From NCBI GenBank assembly GCA_030035585.1, contig CM057472.1:92315601-92379600 (forward strand): a DNA stretch of 64,000 nucleotides, given 5' to 3'. The notes under the pieces are model-generated. The model searched no databases, had not been told where the DNA came from, and worked only from the letters and a program-made list of their open reading frames with translations. Source of the stretch: Dugong dugon (taxonomy: Eukaryota; Chordata; Mammalia; Sirenia; Dugongidae). Each line of letters begins with the position of its first letter. Position 1 is the stretch's first letter. The translations under genes were made by a program, and so were the position numbers. Shown here piece after piece: positions 21,755 through 32,806 of this stretch.

Positions 21755-21918
21755 AAAACCAACCAAACTCATTGCCATGGAGTCAATTCCAACTCATAGT
21801 GACCGTATAGGACAAAGTAGAACTGCCCCATAGAGTTCCCAAGGAGTGCCCAGTGGATTTGACCTGCTGACCTTTTGGTTAGTAGTTTGACTCTTAACCA
21901 CTGTGCCACCAGGGTCCC
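21755..21918 (-). mobile_element. AfroSINE, short form
   Basis: From AAAACCAACCAAACTCATTG to CACTGTGCCACCAGGGTCCC. It lies 74 bases upstream of the exon-like segment at 21992. Confidence 0.93.
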
Positions 21919-21991
21919 TGTGCAATGTAGTCCTGAGAGACAAGTACAGGATCATTTGATTTTTGGTATTTTATTCTCTCTTCTCATTCAG

Positions 21992-22057
21992 GGTACACTA
22001 TTAGTGGACGGCAATATTTGTGATGGATTTACCGGTATTTCTTTCTTCAACCTCCAG
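21992..22057 (+). other. Exon-like segment with strong splice signals
   Basis: A 66-base segment preceded by a long pyrimidine tract (TTTTATTCTCTCTTCTCATT then CAG) and followed by an ideal donor, CAG/GTGAGT. One frame is open for all 22 codons, encoding GTLLVDGN..CDGFTG..FFNL. The other two frames contain stops. The length is a multiple of three. Two CpG dinucleotides survive in an otherwise CpG-poor area. I do not recognise the peptide and see no adjoining exon in a compatible phase. It may be an exon of a gene spanning the window, a non-coding RNA exon or an unused pseudo-exon. Confidence 0.35.
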
Positions 22058-22298
22058 GTGAGTGATGGTCTTGTTTTAGGGGCTTTTAAGAACATTTAGC
22101 TTTTAAAACTACATTTCCACCATGTCTACTGCTCATTTCCACACACTTTTACTTAATACTCACTATTAAATTGAAGAAACATAACTACTTGCTGGGAAAT
22201 AGTCTATGTGTGGCCTTACATAACTACATTTCAGGATTGCAAATGATTTTCTGGGACTTTATCATAACAGGGATTCCAATGCCTCAGGACTCACTATC

Positions 22299-22757
22299 TG
22301 TATTAGTTTTCTATTGCTCTGTAACAAATTATCACAGACTTAGTGGCTTAAAACAATACTAATTTATTATCTTACATTTCTAGAAGTCAGAAGTCCTAAA
22401 AATCAAGGTGTCAGCAGAGCTGTGCTACTTCTAGAGGCTCTAAAGGAGAATCCATTCCCTTGCTTTTTCTAGCTTTTAGAAGCCACCTGTATTTCTTGGT
22501 TCAGGGCCCTTTTCTCTATCATCAAAGTCAGCCAGGTAGAACCTTCTAATCTGTGTCACTGATTCTGATTCTCCTGCCTCTCTTTTATAAGGGCCTAAGT
22601 GATAACCTTGGGCCCACCCAGATCATCCAGGATAATCTCCCTATCTCAAATTACTTAATTTAGTAATACCTGCAAGGCTTTTTTGCCATATAAAATATTC
22701 ATAAATTCTGTGGATTTGGATGTAGACATCTTTAGGAGCCATTATTTAGCTACCACA
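22299..22757 (-). mobile_element. MLT1-type solo LTR with 5-bp target duplication
   Basis: Antisense MLT1. TGTATTAGTTTTCTATTGCT at the 3' LTR end, CACAGACTTAGTGGCTTAAA, TTTATAAGGGCC, GGGCCCACCCAGATCATCCA, and the other terminus GCTACCACA. CTATC at 22294-22298 is repeated at 22758-22762, which suits the 5-bp duplication of ERVL/MaLR elements. Solo LTR, no coding sequence. Confidence 0.9.
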
Positions 22758-22762
22758 CTATC

Positions 22763-23319
22763 CATTTACATCCTTGGCCACTTTCTTCATGGGGCTTCTC
22801 CTGAAATTATTGAGAGTCATTACTCCCTTGTTTTGACACCAGAGACCAAAAATGCTTTCTTCTGTTCTTTCTTAAGGAAGGACTCAGTTCTTTACAACTT
22901 GAGGCACTTGTTCCCCAAATAAGGTGATTCTATTCTCGTAAGAAAGTAAGTTTGCTAGGCAAACCAAACAATCATGTTTTTCTTGCTAAATCACCATATA
23001 AATAGAACAGCATGCTAAGCCTTACTGGGAATGTCAATAAAAAGCACAATTTTTGTTCTCCTGCTAAGTGTAAAACAGTGTGTAGGGGGAAGAGGGGGAG
23101 CTTCTAGATTTAAAGCTAATATAAATCAGACTGCAACTTTCTGGAACTATATCTTTCAATGTTACAGTGGATTACCATTGTTAGGAGGTCTGTATACTAA
23201 CTTGCCTAGTTGAAATTGTAGGGAACTAACACTTTGAGCAACTATTGCTTTCAAATTGGGCTTACTTTGTGTGTTGTAGAAATATAGCTAATCTCATTAA
23301 ATGCACCAACACTTTATTA
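22763..23319. other. No recognised feature
   Basis: Two open frames of 60-79 codons (22683-22922, partly in the LTR, and 23031-23213) lack supporting features. Confidence 0.45.
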
Positions 23320-23460
23320 TAGATGTTTTGTTATTTATTTGGCATAGGAGACAATTAAGACACTGAGAAGTCAATTAACAATCTCAAATTCTCCAATCTA
23401 GTAAGCAGTGAAAGCAGGATTTTAACCCCATTATTTAGGATTCCAAAATTTCTATGCTTC
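23320..23460 (-). mobile_element. MIR fragment, diverged
   Basis: GACAATTAAGACACTGAGAA, GTCAATTAACAATCTCAAAT and GTAAGCAGTGAAAGCAGGAT follow the antisense MIR core (fraying GAGGAAACTGAGGC, AAGTAACTTGCC). Confidence 0.5.
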
Positions 23461-23647
23461 CCTAACAGATTTTAGAGTGATGCTTCCTGAAATATGTTGG
23501 GTGATGGTTTTACTTAACTTGTATTTCCTCAAAATAATAGTGAGGCAGGAGTCATAAAACCTGGGTTACATTCTCAAATTCTGGGTGCCTCCAATTTTCT
23601 TCCATCTGTGAAGAAGAGAGAAAAGAAAAAAAATGCCTTCCTACTTT

Positions 23648-23817
23648 CTGGAAACCCTGGTGGTATAGTGGTTAAGTGCTGCGGCTGCTAATCAAAAGGT
23701 CGGCAGTTTAAATCCACCAGACGCTCTTTGGAAACTCTGTGGGGCAGTTCTACTCTGTCCTATAGGGTCACTATGAGTCAGAATCGACTTGATGGCAACT
23801 GGTTTCTTTGTTTGTTT
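23648..23817 (+). mobile_element. AfroSINE, short form, with target-site duplication
   Basis: From GGAAACCCTGGTGGTATAGT to CGACTTGATGGCAACTGGTT plus a T/G-rich tail. TTCCTACTTT occurs at 23638-23647 and 23818-23827. One of the best-preserved copies. Confidence 0.94.
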
Positions 23818-23827
23818 TTCCTACTTT

Positions 23828-25146
23828 ATGGGGGGATTTTGCTGATCAAATGAGATAATGCAAGTGAAATCTTTGTGAAACACAAAGTACCATAGAAGTG
23901 AACATTTTTCATATTATAGTCAAGAATGCCACCATGATCACAGACTGAAGGCCTTAAACTGAAAACTGACCAGTAAATTTCAGGCCCTAAAGATCGTGTA
24001 GAGTACATATTTTCTCTATATGAGTTATTACCAAGCAGTCTTTATTACTGACTTGAAGTAGTATCACTTTTTAAAACATGCTATGGAGCATGTGTAATTT
24101 TTATAAGTGCACAAATCCAGCTTATTGACTGCGTATTTTTGGTCCGTGAAATGGACTTTCCAATCTTTACAAAAGAACTTTTGCCTGGAGCTATATTTAA
24201 TAATATATTAAGCACTAAATATAGACGTATGGCACAAGCACATTAGTGTTTTTTCTTTTGTAACTGCCCTGAATTTTATATTCTTATACACATGCACTCA
24301 TTGCCTTGTCAAAGAAATATAATTTTTTTAATTGTGAAATTTTTTATTGTTTGGCATCTACGCCCTCATAGACTATATATTGTGTTACATCTAATTTTTA
24401 GTTGATGTCTCACTAGTTCATACTTTCAAACTTTCTTAATCCCAAACTTCTAAGTCTTTCTTAAAAGTACAAGTAGAAATAGGAGAAAATGTTTCTGAAA
24501 TTTAAATCTGAAGCAATCATAGCCCTGTGGATAGTGACATAGTTAAAAGTAGATGGCATAAAAAGTAATTGGCATTATGAACCAGTACAAGTTCAATAGG
24601 AGAAAATTTAAATTTTTTTTTTTCCTTCAAGCTAAGCTCAATACAGTAGATGTTTTCACTAAAATCTCAATTAGAGGCATAGACTGAGTTCTATGCGCTG
24701 CCCAGATCAATTGTATGTAAGTCGATCACTGAACAACCATCAAGAAAATGATCAAAGTTGAAATATATTCCACTTATAGCTTCTTGTTTCCAATACTCTA
24801 AAAAGCAAATATAATAATTATTCCTTTCAGGCCTGCTACTTGGAAGACAGGCAGGGGAACAGAGCTACAGGAACAGAGTGCTCTTGATGGGAGGAAGGGT
24901 TGGTTGAGTACTTGAGACCCACGGAAGTAAGATTGAGAAAAATCTGATTAATTCTCTGACAATGATACCCACTGACACTCAAGTGATATAATGTCGGCTT
25001 CTCTGGAGAAAATCAAAAATTTTGCAGCTAGTCATTCGGATTCAAAAGGTATCATGGAAAGGGGTTACTATACCCCAAATTCTTCACCTTAATTCAAATC
25101 AAAGCATAGAGTTTGATACTGATTTTTAAAGTTGTGGTTAAATGAT
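23828..25146. other. No recognised feature (1.3 kb)
   Basis: AT-rich, with no element or plausible coding sequence recognised. Confidence 0.5.
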
Positions 25147-25761
25147 TGTGGTGGACAGGCCCTAAAGGGGATTTGCCAATGATTTTCCCATCTCCTGGTA
25201 TCCATGCCATTGTTTAACCCACTCCCTAGTGTAGGTGGATCTTGTGACTTGCTTCTAACCAATGGAATATGGCAAAGATCATGGTATGTCACACCCTTAA
25301 TGAGGTTATGTTATATAGTCCAGGTGGTAGGATGTTATCCTCATAATTATTTTCTATTATATAAGACTCTGTCTTAGCATTTTATACAGACACTCTCCTG
25401 CTGGCCTCAAAGAAGTAATCATCAATGTTGTGAATTGCCTGCGGAAAGGGCTACAAGGCAAGGAACCCCAGAGGTCTTAGAGGAGCTGTCAGCTAGCAAA
25501 AAAAATGGTGATGTCGTTCCTACAGTTGCAAGATGATTGAAACGGATTCTGCTAACAACCTAAGGGAACTAGGAAAGTGGATCATTCCCATTCCAGTCTC
25601 CAGATGAGTATGTGGACTAGCCAATACCTTGAGTGTAGCCTTGTGAGACCTGAGTAGAGGATCCAGATTCCTGACTTATGGAAAATGTGAAATAATAAAT
25701 GCGTGTTGTTTTAAACTGCTAAGTTTGTGGTGATTTTTACACAACATTGTAAACTAATAGA
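25147..25761 (+). mobile_element. MaLR/ERVL-like solo LTR, family uncertain
   Basis: Starts TGTGGTGGACAGGCCCTAAA. Contains ATCTTGTGACTTGCTTCTAA, ATGGAATATGGCAAAGATCA, GGAAAGGGCTACAAGGCAAG, AAGTGGATCATTCCCATTCC and GAAATAATAAATGCGTGTTG (AATAAA signal). Ends near GTAAACTAATAG. These are features of an old placental LTR of the ERVL/MaLR group. The flanks do not show a clean duplication. Confidence 0.7.
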
Positions 25762-25909
25762 ATAATAAAGGAATAATTTTCATGTATATATTTGGCAATA
25801 ATATTACAGATAAAGTAATGATGAGACATTATAACTCAGTATTCATGGTGGTAAATTTGTCTTAGTGAAGGTTGTCCTGAAAATGAATTATTTATCTGAG
25901 AGGGTGTGC

Positions 25910-26140
25910 GTTGCATAGTATCTAAAAACATGAACTCTGCATTCTTGGGATCCAAAAAATGCCAGCTCTTCTAATTTCTAGTTGTGTGATCTTTGAACAA
26001 TGCATGTAATCTTTCTGAGCCTGAGTTACTTCATCTGAAAAAAAGACAGTAATTGTACCTATCTTAGAGACTCGTCATTAGGATTAAATGAGTTGATATA
26101 ATGCCATATGTATTTGTTAAAACTGAAATAAATATGGTTT
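25910..26140 (+). mobile_element. MIR
   Basis: The sense MIR is well ordered: AACATGAACTCTGCATTCTT, TTCTAGTTGTGTGATCTTTG, CTTTCTGAGCCTGAGTTACT, TACCTATCTTAGAGACTCGT, TTAGGATTAAATGAGTTGAT and a 3' AATAAATATG end. Among the clearest MIRs in the window. Confidence 0.85.
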
Positions 26141-26654
26141 TATCAGCATAACTGTGCTCTAAAATGTGTTATTTTTGTAAACATGATCACATTTCCAAGT
26201 GAAATAAGTAGTTCCACCAGTTTCACTGAGAGTTAATATCAGGAATGGTACTGGCAGTGGAACACTTGGAATTTGTAGATGTCCACAAATGGAAGCAAAT
26301 AAATCCAATGAAAGAGTAAAAAGAACACTGAAAAATATTCGTAGGAGATCACTGTAGCAGATTACAGATGTTAGGGAAAGAGATTATGTAGAACTTTGAT
26401 TTCCGAGAGAATATGTTACCTCTAGGTAACAAAAAGTTTCCCTGTGAAAAGTTTTGGTTAAGGAAAGCAATAAAATTATGGAAAAGTTACCTAACTAGGA
26501 TACGTAAACAGGACAGAGAAGGATTAGTACAGGCATAATTATAACAATAGTAAAATTTAGCGGAATTCTCTGAGGCTAAAGTCATGAAGTACACCAAGGA
26601 AAGAGTGTCGAAGAGTAGCTCATCCAGTCACAGGTTTCACAAAAGTAGGATGGA
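26141..26654. other. No recognised feature
   Basis: AT-rich sequence with nothing identifiable. Confidence 0.45.
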
Positions 26655-27235
26655 GACCATATTCACATTTATCTGGCTGGAAAATTATTTCCAACTTTTT
26701 CCTTCAAGGCTTTATATATGTCATCCCATTGCCTTCTTGCCTGCATGGTTTCTGCTGAGCAGTCTGAGCTCAGTCTTATTGACTCTCTTTTTTAGATGAC
26801 TTTTCGTTTATCCCTAGACACTCTTAAAATTGTCTCTTTATCTTTGGTTTCGGCAAGTTTGATTATAATATGTCTTGGTGACATTCTTTTGGGATCTACC
26901 TTATGTGGGGTTTGATGAGCATCTTGGATATATATCTTCTCATCTTTCACGTTATCGGAAGTTTTCGTCCAACAAATCTTCAACAATTCTCTCTGTATTT
27001 TCTGTTATCCCCCCTTTTCTCGTACTCCAATCACTTGTAGGTGATTCCTCTTGATAGAGTCCCACATAGGGTTCTTAGGGTTTCCTCATTTTTTTTTTAA
27101 TCCTTTTATCTGATTTTTCCTCAAATAAGTTGGTATCAAGTGCTTTATCTTCAATCTTACTAATTCTGACTTCCATTCCCTCAACTCTGCTCCTATGGAA
27201 TTATTGCTGACTTTTTAATGATATTAGATCAGTGG
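26655..27235 (-). pseudogene. L1 ORF1 fragment, antisense
   Basis: The minus strand encodes the middle and C-terminal part of an L1 ORF1 (RNA-binding chaperone). Parallel to the intact-order ORF1 at 42 kb, it gives an ALDTNLFEEKSDKR stretch, NEETLRTL, NTERIVEDLLDENF, DEKIYIQDAHQTPHKVDPKR, SPRHIIIKLAETKDKE and a decayed ETMQARRQW-like region. Open runs such as 26792-26986 are broken by stops and frameshifts. No ORF2 or UTR lies beside it, so this is an isolated internal piece of an older L1. Confidence 0.88.
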
Positions 27236-28069
27236 TCCAAACTAAACTCTATTATTTTGTATTTTTGGTTTTCATATATTCTTTAAATATACAGTGAATC
27301 TGTATGTTAGTGCACCAAATATGCAATTCTCATTCTCACAAAATGCATTTTATTGGATTCTTAGTCAATAAGGCAATTTCTCATTGAAATTACCTTCTTC
27401 AGTGGATTAGTCTGTGGCTAATTTTCCTCAGACTTCGCTCTTAGCCATAAACATTGCACTCACAGCGAGGCTCTGTATTTGAAACAAGTAGTGTCCTTAA
27501 TTAAAATGGATATTTAGGGTTGGTTGTCTACCATTTGATTTAATTGTCTTTCAATGATTATATTCAGTAGGCACAAAGATTGAAAAACTAGGATCCTTCG
27601 TATCAAATTCTAGTTCTTTTGTATGTAGAGACATCCTTAGTTTTCTAATAGCAATGATTAAAGCAGTCATGAAATAAATAATCAACCTCAGAAGCCCACA
27701 AGCTTCCAGTGAAAACTGAAACTGAAATCCATTTGACATTATCTGGAGGCAAAGGCAGCTGGTGGGCAGGAAGAGAAGCAGTAACCAAGCCTTTAAAGAA
27801 GCTTTAGATTTTGAAATTTTCTTAGGTCTACTTTAGATTGTTGTAATAAATCATAAAGAAAATATGACTAACAAATCTCAGTCAACGTGACCTTTTTTAA
27901 GGGTTTTTAAATATCACTATATTTTTCTCTGTCATTCTTCTCTAATTTAGAAAGATAAATAGAATATAAATATTGCTCTGTTGCTGAGTCAACTAGTCAT
28001 TAGTGTTTAGAGTCCCAATTGTTTTTTTCCACTTGAGTAGTCAAGACTTTCCAATAATTTTAGATATCC
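27236..28069. other. No recognised feature
   Basis: AT-rich. The first hundred bases could continue the L1 fragment but are not convincing. Confidence 0.45.
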
Positions 28070-28082
28070 ATTCAATTAAATG

Positions 28083-28231
28083 GAAACTCCAGTGGCACAG
28101 TGGTTAAGAGTTTGGTTGCTAAAAAAAATGTCAGCAGTTCAATTCTACCAGGCACTCCTCGGAAACCCTACAGTTCTACTCTGTCCTATAGGGTTGCTAT
28201 GAGTCGGAATTGACTCGACTGCAATGGGTTT
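28083..28231 (+). mobile_element. AfroSINE, short form, with 13-bp exact duplication
   Basis: From GAAACTCCAGTGGCACAGTG to GACTCGACTGCAATGGGTTT. ATTCAATTAAATG is repeated exactly at 28070-28082 and 28232-28244. The exact duplication and consensus-like end suggest a relatively young insertion. It lacks GGGG before CAGTTCTACTC through a small deletion. Confidence 0.95.
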
Positions 28232-28244
28232 ATTCAATTAAATG

Positions 28245-28751
28245 CTTTCAAATGTATTAACACTTTATTTATTTTTAATTTGTATGAGGGAATCTTCAAT
28301 ATGAATGTGAAATATGCCTATATTTAAAAAACACGGTGTATGTAATTGGCTTAGTTATCCATTTCAGACAACAGAAACAATTTTCTGAAATACAGAATGA
28401 TAGGTAAAATTATGTGTGTGTGTAAGTTGTAATTTTTGTGAAGCGTCTTTTTTCTTTTTTTATATTTAGCTAATCTTAAAATGTTATCTCAGTAATGCTA
28501 TTATTCCAATGTAAATTTTGGACAATTCTTCTTTTCAAATTACATGACTATTAGTATTGATTTGAATATCTTATATTTTCCTAAATATGTTTTGAATTTT
28601 ATGGCTAAAATTCAGTGTATTATGCTAGTTCATGTCTAGTAAACTTAATGATGTGGCCAGATTGAAATATATGCAGTTAAAACAGAATGATATTTATACA
28701 CTTTACTGGTTTTTCTTCTCTGTAGAACCCAGCCTAAGACAACATTACAGA
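28245..28751. other. No recognised feature
   Basis: AT-rich sequence with nothing identifiable. Confidence 0.5.
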
Positions 28752-28860
28752 TAGGTATAAATAGACATAGACAGACAGGTGGTAGACAGTTACACAGATA
28801 GATGACAGAGAGATATATAGATAAGTAGATACAGACATGGACGTAGATAGAGATACATAC
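28752..28860. repeat. Imperfect GATA/GACA microsatellite
   Basis: Interleaved ATAGACA, AGACAGACAGG, GATAGATGACAGAGA and AGATAGAGATA units. A decayed tetranucleotide repeat. Confidence 0.88.
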
Positions 28861-29194
28861 CTGATCACGGTAAACATTATTCTTGTTTTCTATAAATAGT
28901 CACCTCATCAAAAAAGAAAAAAGAAAATTTGGGGAATAATATAGCTTTAGGAACAATTCCAAAGACAACTGACAAAATATTTTGCAAATAACATTGCCAG
29001 TGGAATAAATGCTTAACCTGTGAAAGGAATAGTGGGATTCAGCAAACATTTATTGAGAATTCATTATATGTCAGTATCTCTTTTAGGGTATTATTCTAGG
29101 TGTTGGGGATTTACTGCTTTTGTATTCAGATGTATGAATTTATAACTTTATTAAAGTAGCCTCATTCATTTACAGACATACTGAATAGGAAAAT

Positions 29195-29306
29195 CAAAAA
29201 CCAAACTTGTTGCTGTTGGCACAAGAGTTCAGCAAAAATCAGTGAGTGCATTCTGTGAGAATCAATTGGCCATAGGGTGGCACAGTGGCACCTAACAACA
29301 ACATAA
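29195..29306. mobile_element. SINE/RTE 3' end remnants
   Basis: Opens with AAAAACCAAACTTGTTGCTG, like an antisense SINE tail. Ends GGCACAGTGGCACCTAACAA followed by CAAC, like a sense RTE or SINE tail. Too degraded to resolve. Confidence 0.45.
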
Positions 29307-29411
29307 TATGATGATTTACAAGAGAATATGCGGTATTTTATTATACTTGTAAACTGTGTAATACATATCCTTCATATCAGTAAAATTTATAATAAATCTA
29401 TGTCTATATAT

Positions 29412-29624
29412 AAAAACAAAACAAAAAAACTTGTTGCTGTTGAGTCAATTCTGACTCACAGTGATCCTATAGGACAGAGTAGAATCGCCCCACAGGGTTT
29501 CCAAGACTGCAAGCTTTAAGGAAGTAGACTGCCACATATTTTACCCACAGACTGGCTGGTGGGTTCCAACTTCTGACCTTTCAGTCAGCAGCTGAGTGCT
29601 TAGCCACTGTGCCACTAGGTCTCC
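29412..29624 (-). mobile_element. AfroSINE, long form with antisense GCAGACTG-type block
   Basis: From AAAACAAAACAAAAAAACTT to CACTGTGCCACTAGGTCTCC. Includes GGAAGTAGACTGCCACATAT, the antisense of the CAGTCTGCTTCYGTAAAG long-form block. Followed 14 bases later by another SINE in the same orientation. Confidence 0.93.
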
Positions 29625-29637
29625 TTTATTGAATAAC

Positions 29638-29794
29638 TGTTGTTGTTGTTACACGCCGTCAAGTCAGTTCCAACTCATAGCAACCCTATAGGACAGAGTA
29701 GAACTGCCCCATAGGGTTTCCAAGGAGCAGCTGGTGGATTTGAACTGCCCACCTTTTGGTTAGCAGCTGAGTTCTTAACCACTATGCAACCAGA
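29638..29794 (-). mobile_element. AfroSINE, short form, RTE-like tail
   Basis: Begins TGTTGTTGTTGTTACACGCC, the same tail as RTE copies, then GTCAAGTCAGTTCCAACTCA. Continues as a normal short AfroSINE to ACCACTATGCAACCAGACAG. It is one of the clearest examples of the shared SINE/RTE 3' end. Confidence 0.93.
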
Positions 29795-30117
29795 CAGACT
29801 AAAATCCTAAACTTAATTAATTCATTAATTTATTTATCCCAAAAATCCTACCAAGTGCTGACATGTGTTGTTCAATGAGTGAAGGAAAGAAATACGTTCC
29901 TTTCCCTATGGAGCTTAGGAAGAATTAGAGAATTTTCTTGTGAATTTCTTAAAAGTGTATTCATTTATTTATTCATTTAAAAATATTTGTAAATTGAAGG
30001 AAGGGGTTTTAATGCTGACATATTAAATGGCAAAAATATCTTTCACATGGACAGTCACGGCCAATCCTCCCATTTGGAACAGGAACTTTGTGCAATTGTG
30101 GTATTCCATGTATATTT

Positions 30118-30263
30118 TAGTTGGATTGACACAGTGGCTGCAACAATGGGCTCAAGCATAGCAATGACTGTGAAGATGACTCAGGACTGGGTAGTGTTTT
30201 GTTCTGTTGTACATAAGGTTGCTATGAGTCGGAATCATTTTGAAGGCACCTAACAACAACATA
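30118..30263 (+). mobile_element. RTE (BovB-type) LINE 3' end
   Basis: TTGGATTGACACAGTGGCTG encodes WID.VAATMGSS. It continues to the ORF2 C-terminus and ends GGCACCTAACAACAACAT. Heavily 5' truncated. Confidence 0.9.
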
Positions 30264-30828
30264 TGTATTTTAAATAACTTTACCAGTCAACAGTGATTAC
30301 TTGTTTTCCTCTGAGGAACTATAAATTTAGTAATAGTTTAGGATATACATTCAAATCAATACAACTGGAAAACCTACAACTCATCCTTTGGTTCTTAAAG
30401 TTATTAAAACATATTTTTGTCACTATTCTTGAAGATAACTATTTTATAAAGTACTTTTATGGTGTTTCATGCACAATTTAATGGCGCTTCTGTCTCAGCA
30501 ATTAGGACATGAATTGAGAGAGACAATAAAATCTGGCAGTTGCTCACCTGTTTATATGAACAAAAATCAGAAGATAATGTACAATCTATATGCTTTGTTA
30601 TACTTACCACAAAAAACTGATTGCCAATTCAATCGAAGGAAAACAGTGGAGAGGAAAAAATATTAAATAGTGAGTGTTAAATTGAGAAACAAAAAGAAGA
30701 TTCACTAAAGGTATGGTATTAACATAATGCCGAAGCTATCAATTGATGGAAACTATATCACTTCAAGGATAATGACAAATGAATTATTTTTGTACAACTG
30801 CTAGTGAATAATGCTGGGAATAGATGCG
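30264..30828. other. No recognised feature
   Basis: Two overlapping frames of 62-65 codons (30293-30481, 30469-30666) have no support. Nothing else. Confidence 0.45.
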
Positions 30829-31266
30829 TCTAAGTTAGTTTGTGCTGTTGTAATAAATAACACCACAAGTGGGGGGCTTTAAAGAACAGGAATTTATTTT
30901 TTCACAGTTCTGGAGGCTAAAAACCCAAATCAAGGTCTTGGTCATGTTGTTTCTTTCTGTGGGCTCTCAGTTTGTGGTGTCTGTCGGTAATCCCTGGCAT
31001 CCCCTTGCTCTTAGAGGGGTCCTCGCATGGCATCTGTCTTCCCCTAACATGTGTGCCCATGTCTATTCTGCTCTCTTATAAGAAATCGCACAGAAGTGAT
31101 TAGGTTTAGGACCCACTCTACTCTGTTATGACCTTATTAACATAACTTATTAAGAAAACCCCTGTTTGCAAACAGGGTCATTTAGTACAGGGTCATTTGG
31201 CACAAGTACAGGGATTAGGACTTTCACATATCTTCTTTTGGGGACACAATTCAATCCGTATCAACA
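30829..31266 (-). mobile_element. MLT1-type solo LTR
   Basis: Antisense MLT1: AGTTAGTTTGTGCTGTTGTA, TTCACAGTTCTGGAGGCTAA, CTCTTATAAGAAATCGCACA, GGACTTTCACATATCTTCTT and a TCAATCCGTATCAACA terminus. A short local duplication of AGGGTCATTT at 31177-31198 is visible. Confidence 0.85.
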
Positions 31267-31593
31267 CACTAACATAAAGTAATATCAATACATTTATTTT
31301 CATGATTTCTTAAGTTAATTCCTCTTTAATAGTTAGGCAATCTGTATAAAGGGCAGTTCTTTTATCCACTCATCTGTTCACTCATTCAACAAATATTATG
31401 TAAGAATTCTTTGAGGATGTTCAGGATATCTAGAATGGCCAGTCAATTATTTAATTTTTCAGTCCACTAGATAATTTTTTTAAAATCTAAATAAGTTATT
31501 CTTAGAAAACTGATAGAATGCATAACTAACAATATACCAAGGTCACTGAAGAGGAAATGAACATTGTCTTGATACTTTTGAAATTATTATTAA
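31267..31593. other. No recognised feature
   Basis: Contains CTCATTCAACAAATATTATG, a motif common in old dispersed repeats, at 31381-31400. Otherwise nothing. Confidence 0.45.
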
Positions 31594-32639
31594 TGTATTA
31601 GTTTCCTAGGGCTGCCATAACAAATATCACAAACTGAGTGGCTTATAAGCAGAGAAATTTATTATCTAATAGTTCTGGAGTCTGGGAATCCAAGATCACG
31701 TTGTCAGTCCTGTTGATTTCTTTTGAAGCTTTAAGGGAGATTCTGCTCCATGCCTCTCTCCTGCCTGCTGGTAGCTCCACGTGTTCCTTGATTTGCAGCT
31801 GCAGTGTCACATGAAGTTCTCTCTGTCTCACTGTATCTATATATCTAATATTTTTTATAAGGATGCCAGTCGTATACAATTAGGACCCATCCTACTCCAG
31901 TATGGCCTCATGTAAACTTGACTGACAGTATCTTCAAAGACCCTATTTCCAAACAAGGACACTGTAAAAATGGCTCGGAGGCAGTGTCCGACCTCCTCCA
32001 ACCTCACAAAGGGGAAGGAGAACCAAGATCAACAGTGCAAGGCTGACTCCCATGAGGCAGAGGCCAGACAAGCCAGCTCTCTAGGCCAGCTCTACCAATT
32101 CTGACACCAACTGTCCCTCCTACAGCACCCTCTACTGGGTTGGATAATTCATTGCAAAGGCACACAGAACTCATAGACCATACTCACAATTATGGCGTTT
32201 ATTAGGGAAGAAACAGTTATAATTCAGGCTCAGGAACACTTAGGGTACCGTTCTCCATCAGGACGGCCTCTCCCCAGCTCTCAATCTCTGCGCAAAGGCA
32301 CTTACTTAGCTTTCTAACTCTGTGAGCCAGGAAGCCACTGCACCGTCTTCTGCATCTTCTGGCGGTTTCTGCTGCCAGTCTCTGCTGGTGTCTCTCCTTC
32401 CTTGGTGGTGGTGGACTCCTTCTCCCTACTCCAGAATGGCTCTCTTTTAAGGCAAAACTGACCAATCTCCTTGGTAGGCCACCATTACCCTATCACGCAA
32501 TCCCCTGGGTGGAAGTTACAAGACCATGGCTAGAAAGATCACACACAAAAGCAATTAAACACACCACAGACACATTCACAGGTTCAGGGTTTAGGACTTC
32601 AACATATCTTTGCTGAGGGTCATAATTCAATCTATAACA
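31594..32639 (-). mobile_element. MLT1-type LTR, interrupted at 31963-32568
   Basis: Antisense MLT1 in two parts. 31594-31962 carries TGTATTAGTTTCCTAGGGCT, AGTTCTGGAGTCTGGGAATC and CCTATTTCCAAACAAGGAC. 32569-32639 carries CATTCACAGGTTCAGGGTTT, GGACTTCAACATATCTTTGC and CTATAACA. The two parts are contiguous in the MLT1 order once the inserted LTR and one 5-bp repeat are removed. Confidence 0.92.
31963..32568 (-). mobile_element. Endogenous retrovirus solo LTR nested in MLT1
   Basis: A 606-bp segment starting TGTAAAAATG and ending AACACACCACA (TGT...ACA ends), flanked by GACAC at 31958-31962 and 32569-32573. These are the ends and 5-bp duplication of an integrated retrovirus. On the minus strand it has a CTTAAAAG TATA-like motif near 32445 and an AATAAA signal near 32200, consistent with U3-R-U5 order in that direction. 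No gag, pol or env remains, so it is the product of LTR-LTR recombination. It is GC-richer and less decayed than the surrounding MLT1, hence younger. I do not know the family name. The 82-codon frame at 32217-32465 is LTR noise. Confidence 0.88.
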
Positions 32640-32806
32640 ATCTGTAATAACATTCTTCTCATGTAAAACAGTGGCTGTTCCTTTTTTTCTTGCCATATCA
32701 TGGGTTTTAAATATTTAATTATGTTTTTATTCTTATATACAATTTCCTATATAAGTGTTTATATAATCAATTCTTTATATAAATACACATATAAATTAAA
32801 CATATA

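Noticed and set aside
28752..28860. Regularly spaced repeats, considered as an array
   Set aside because: Tetranucleotide microsatellite with no spacers of constant length. A vertebrate genome is not expected to have CRISPR.
32217..32696. Frames of 67-82 codons that could suggest a small gene
   Set aside because: They lie within the nested retroviral LTR and its junction. LTRs are non-coding and no internal retroviral genes are present.
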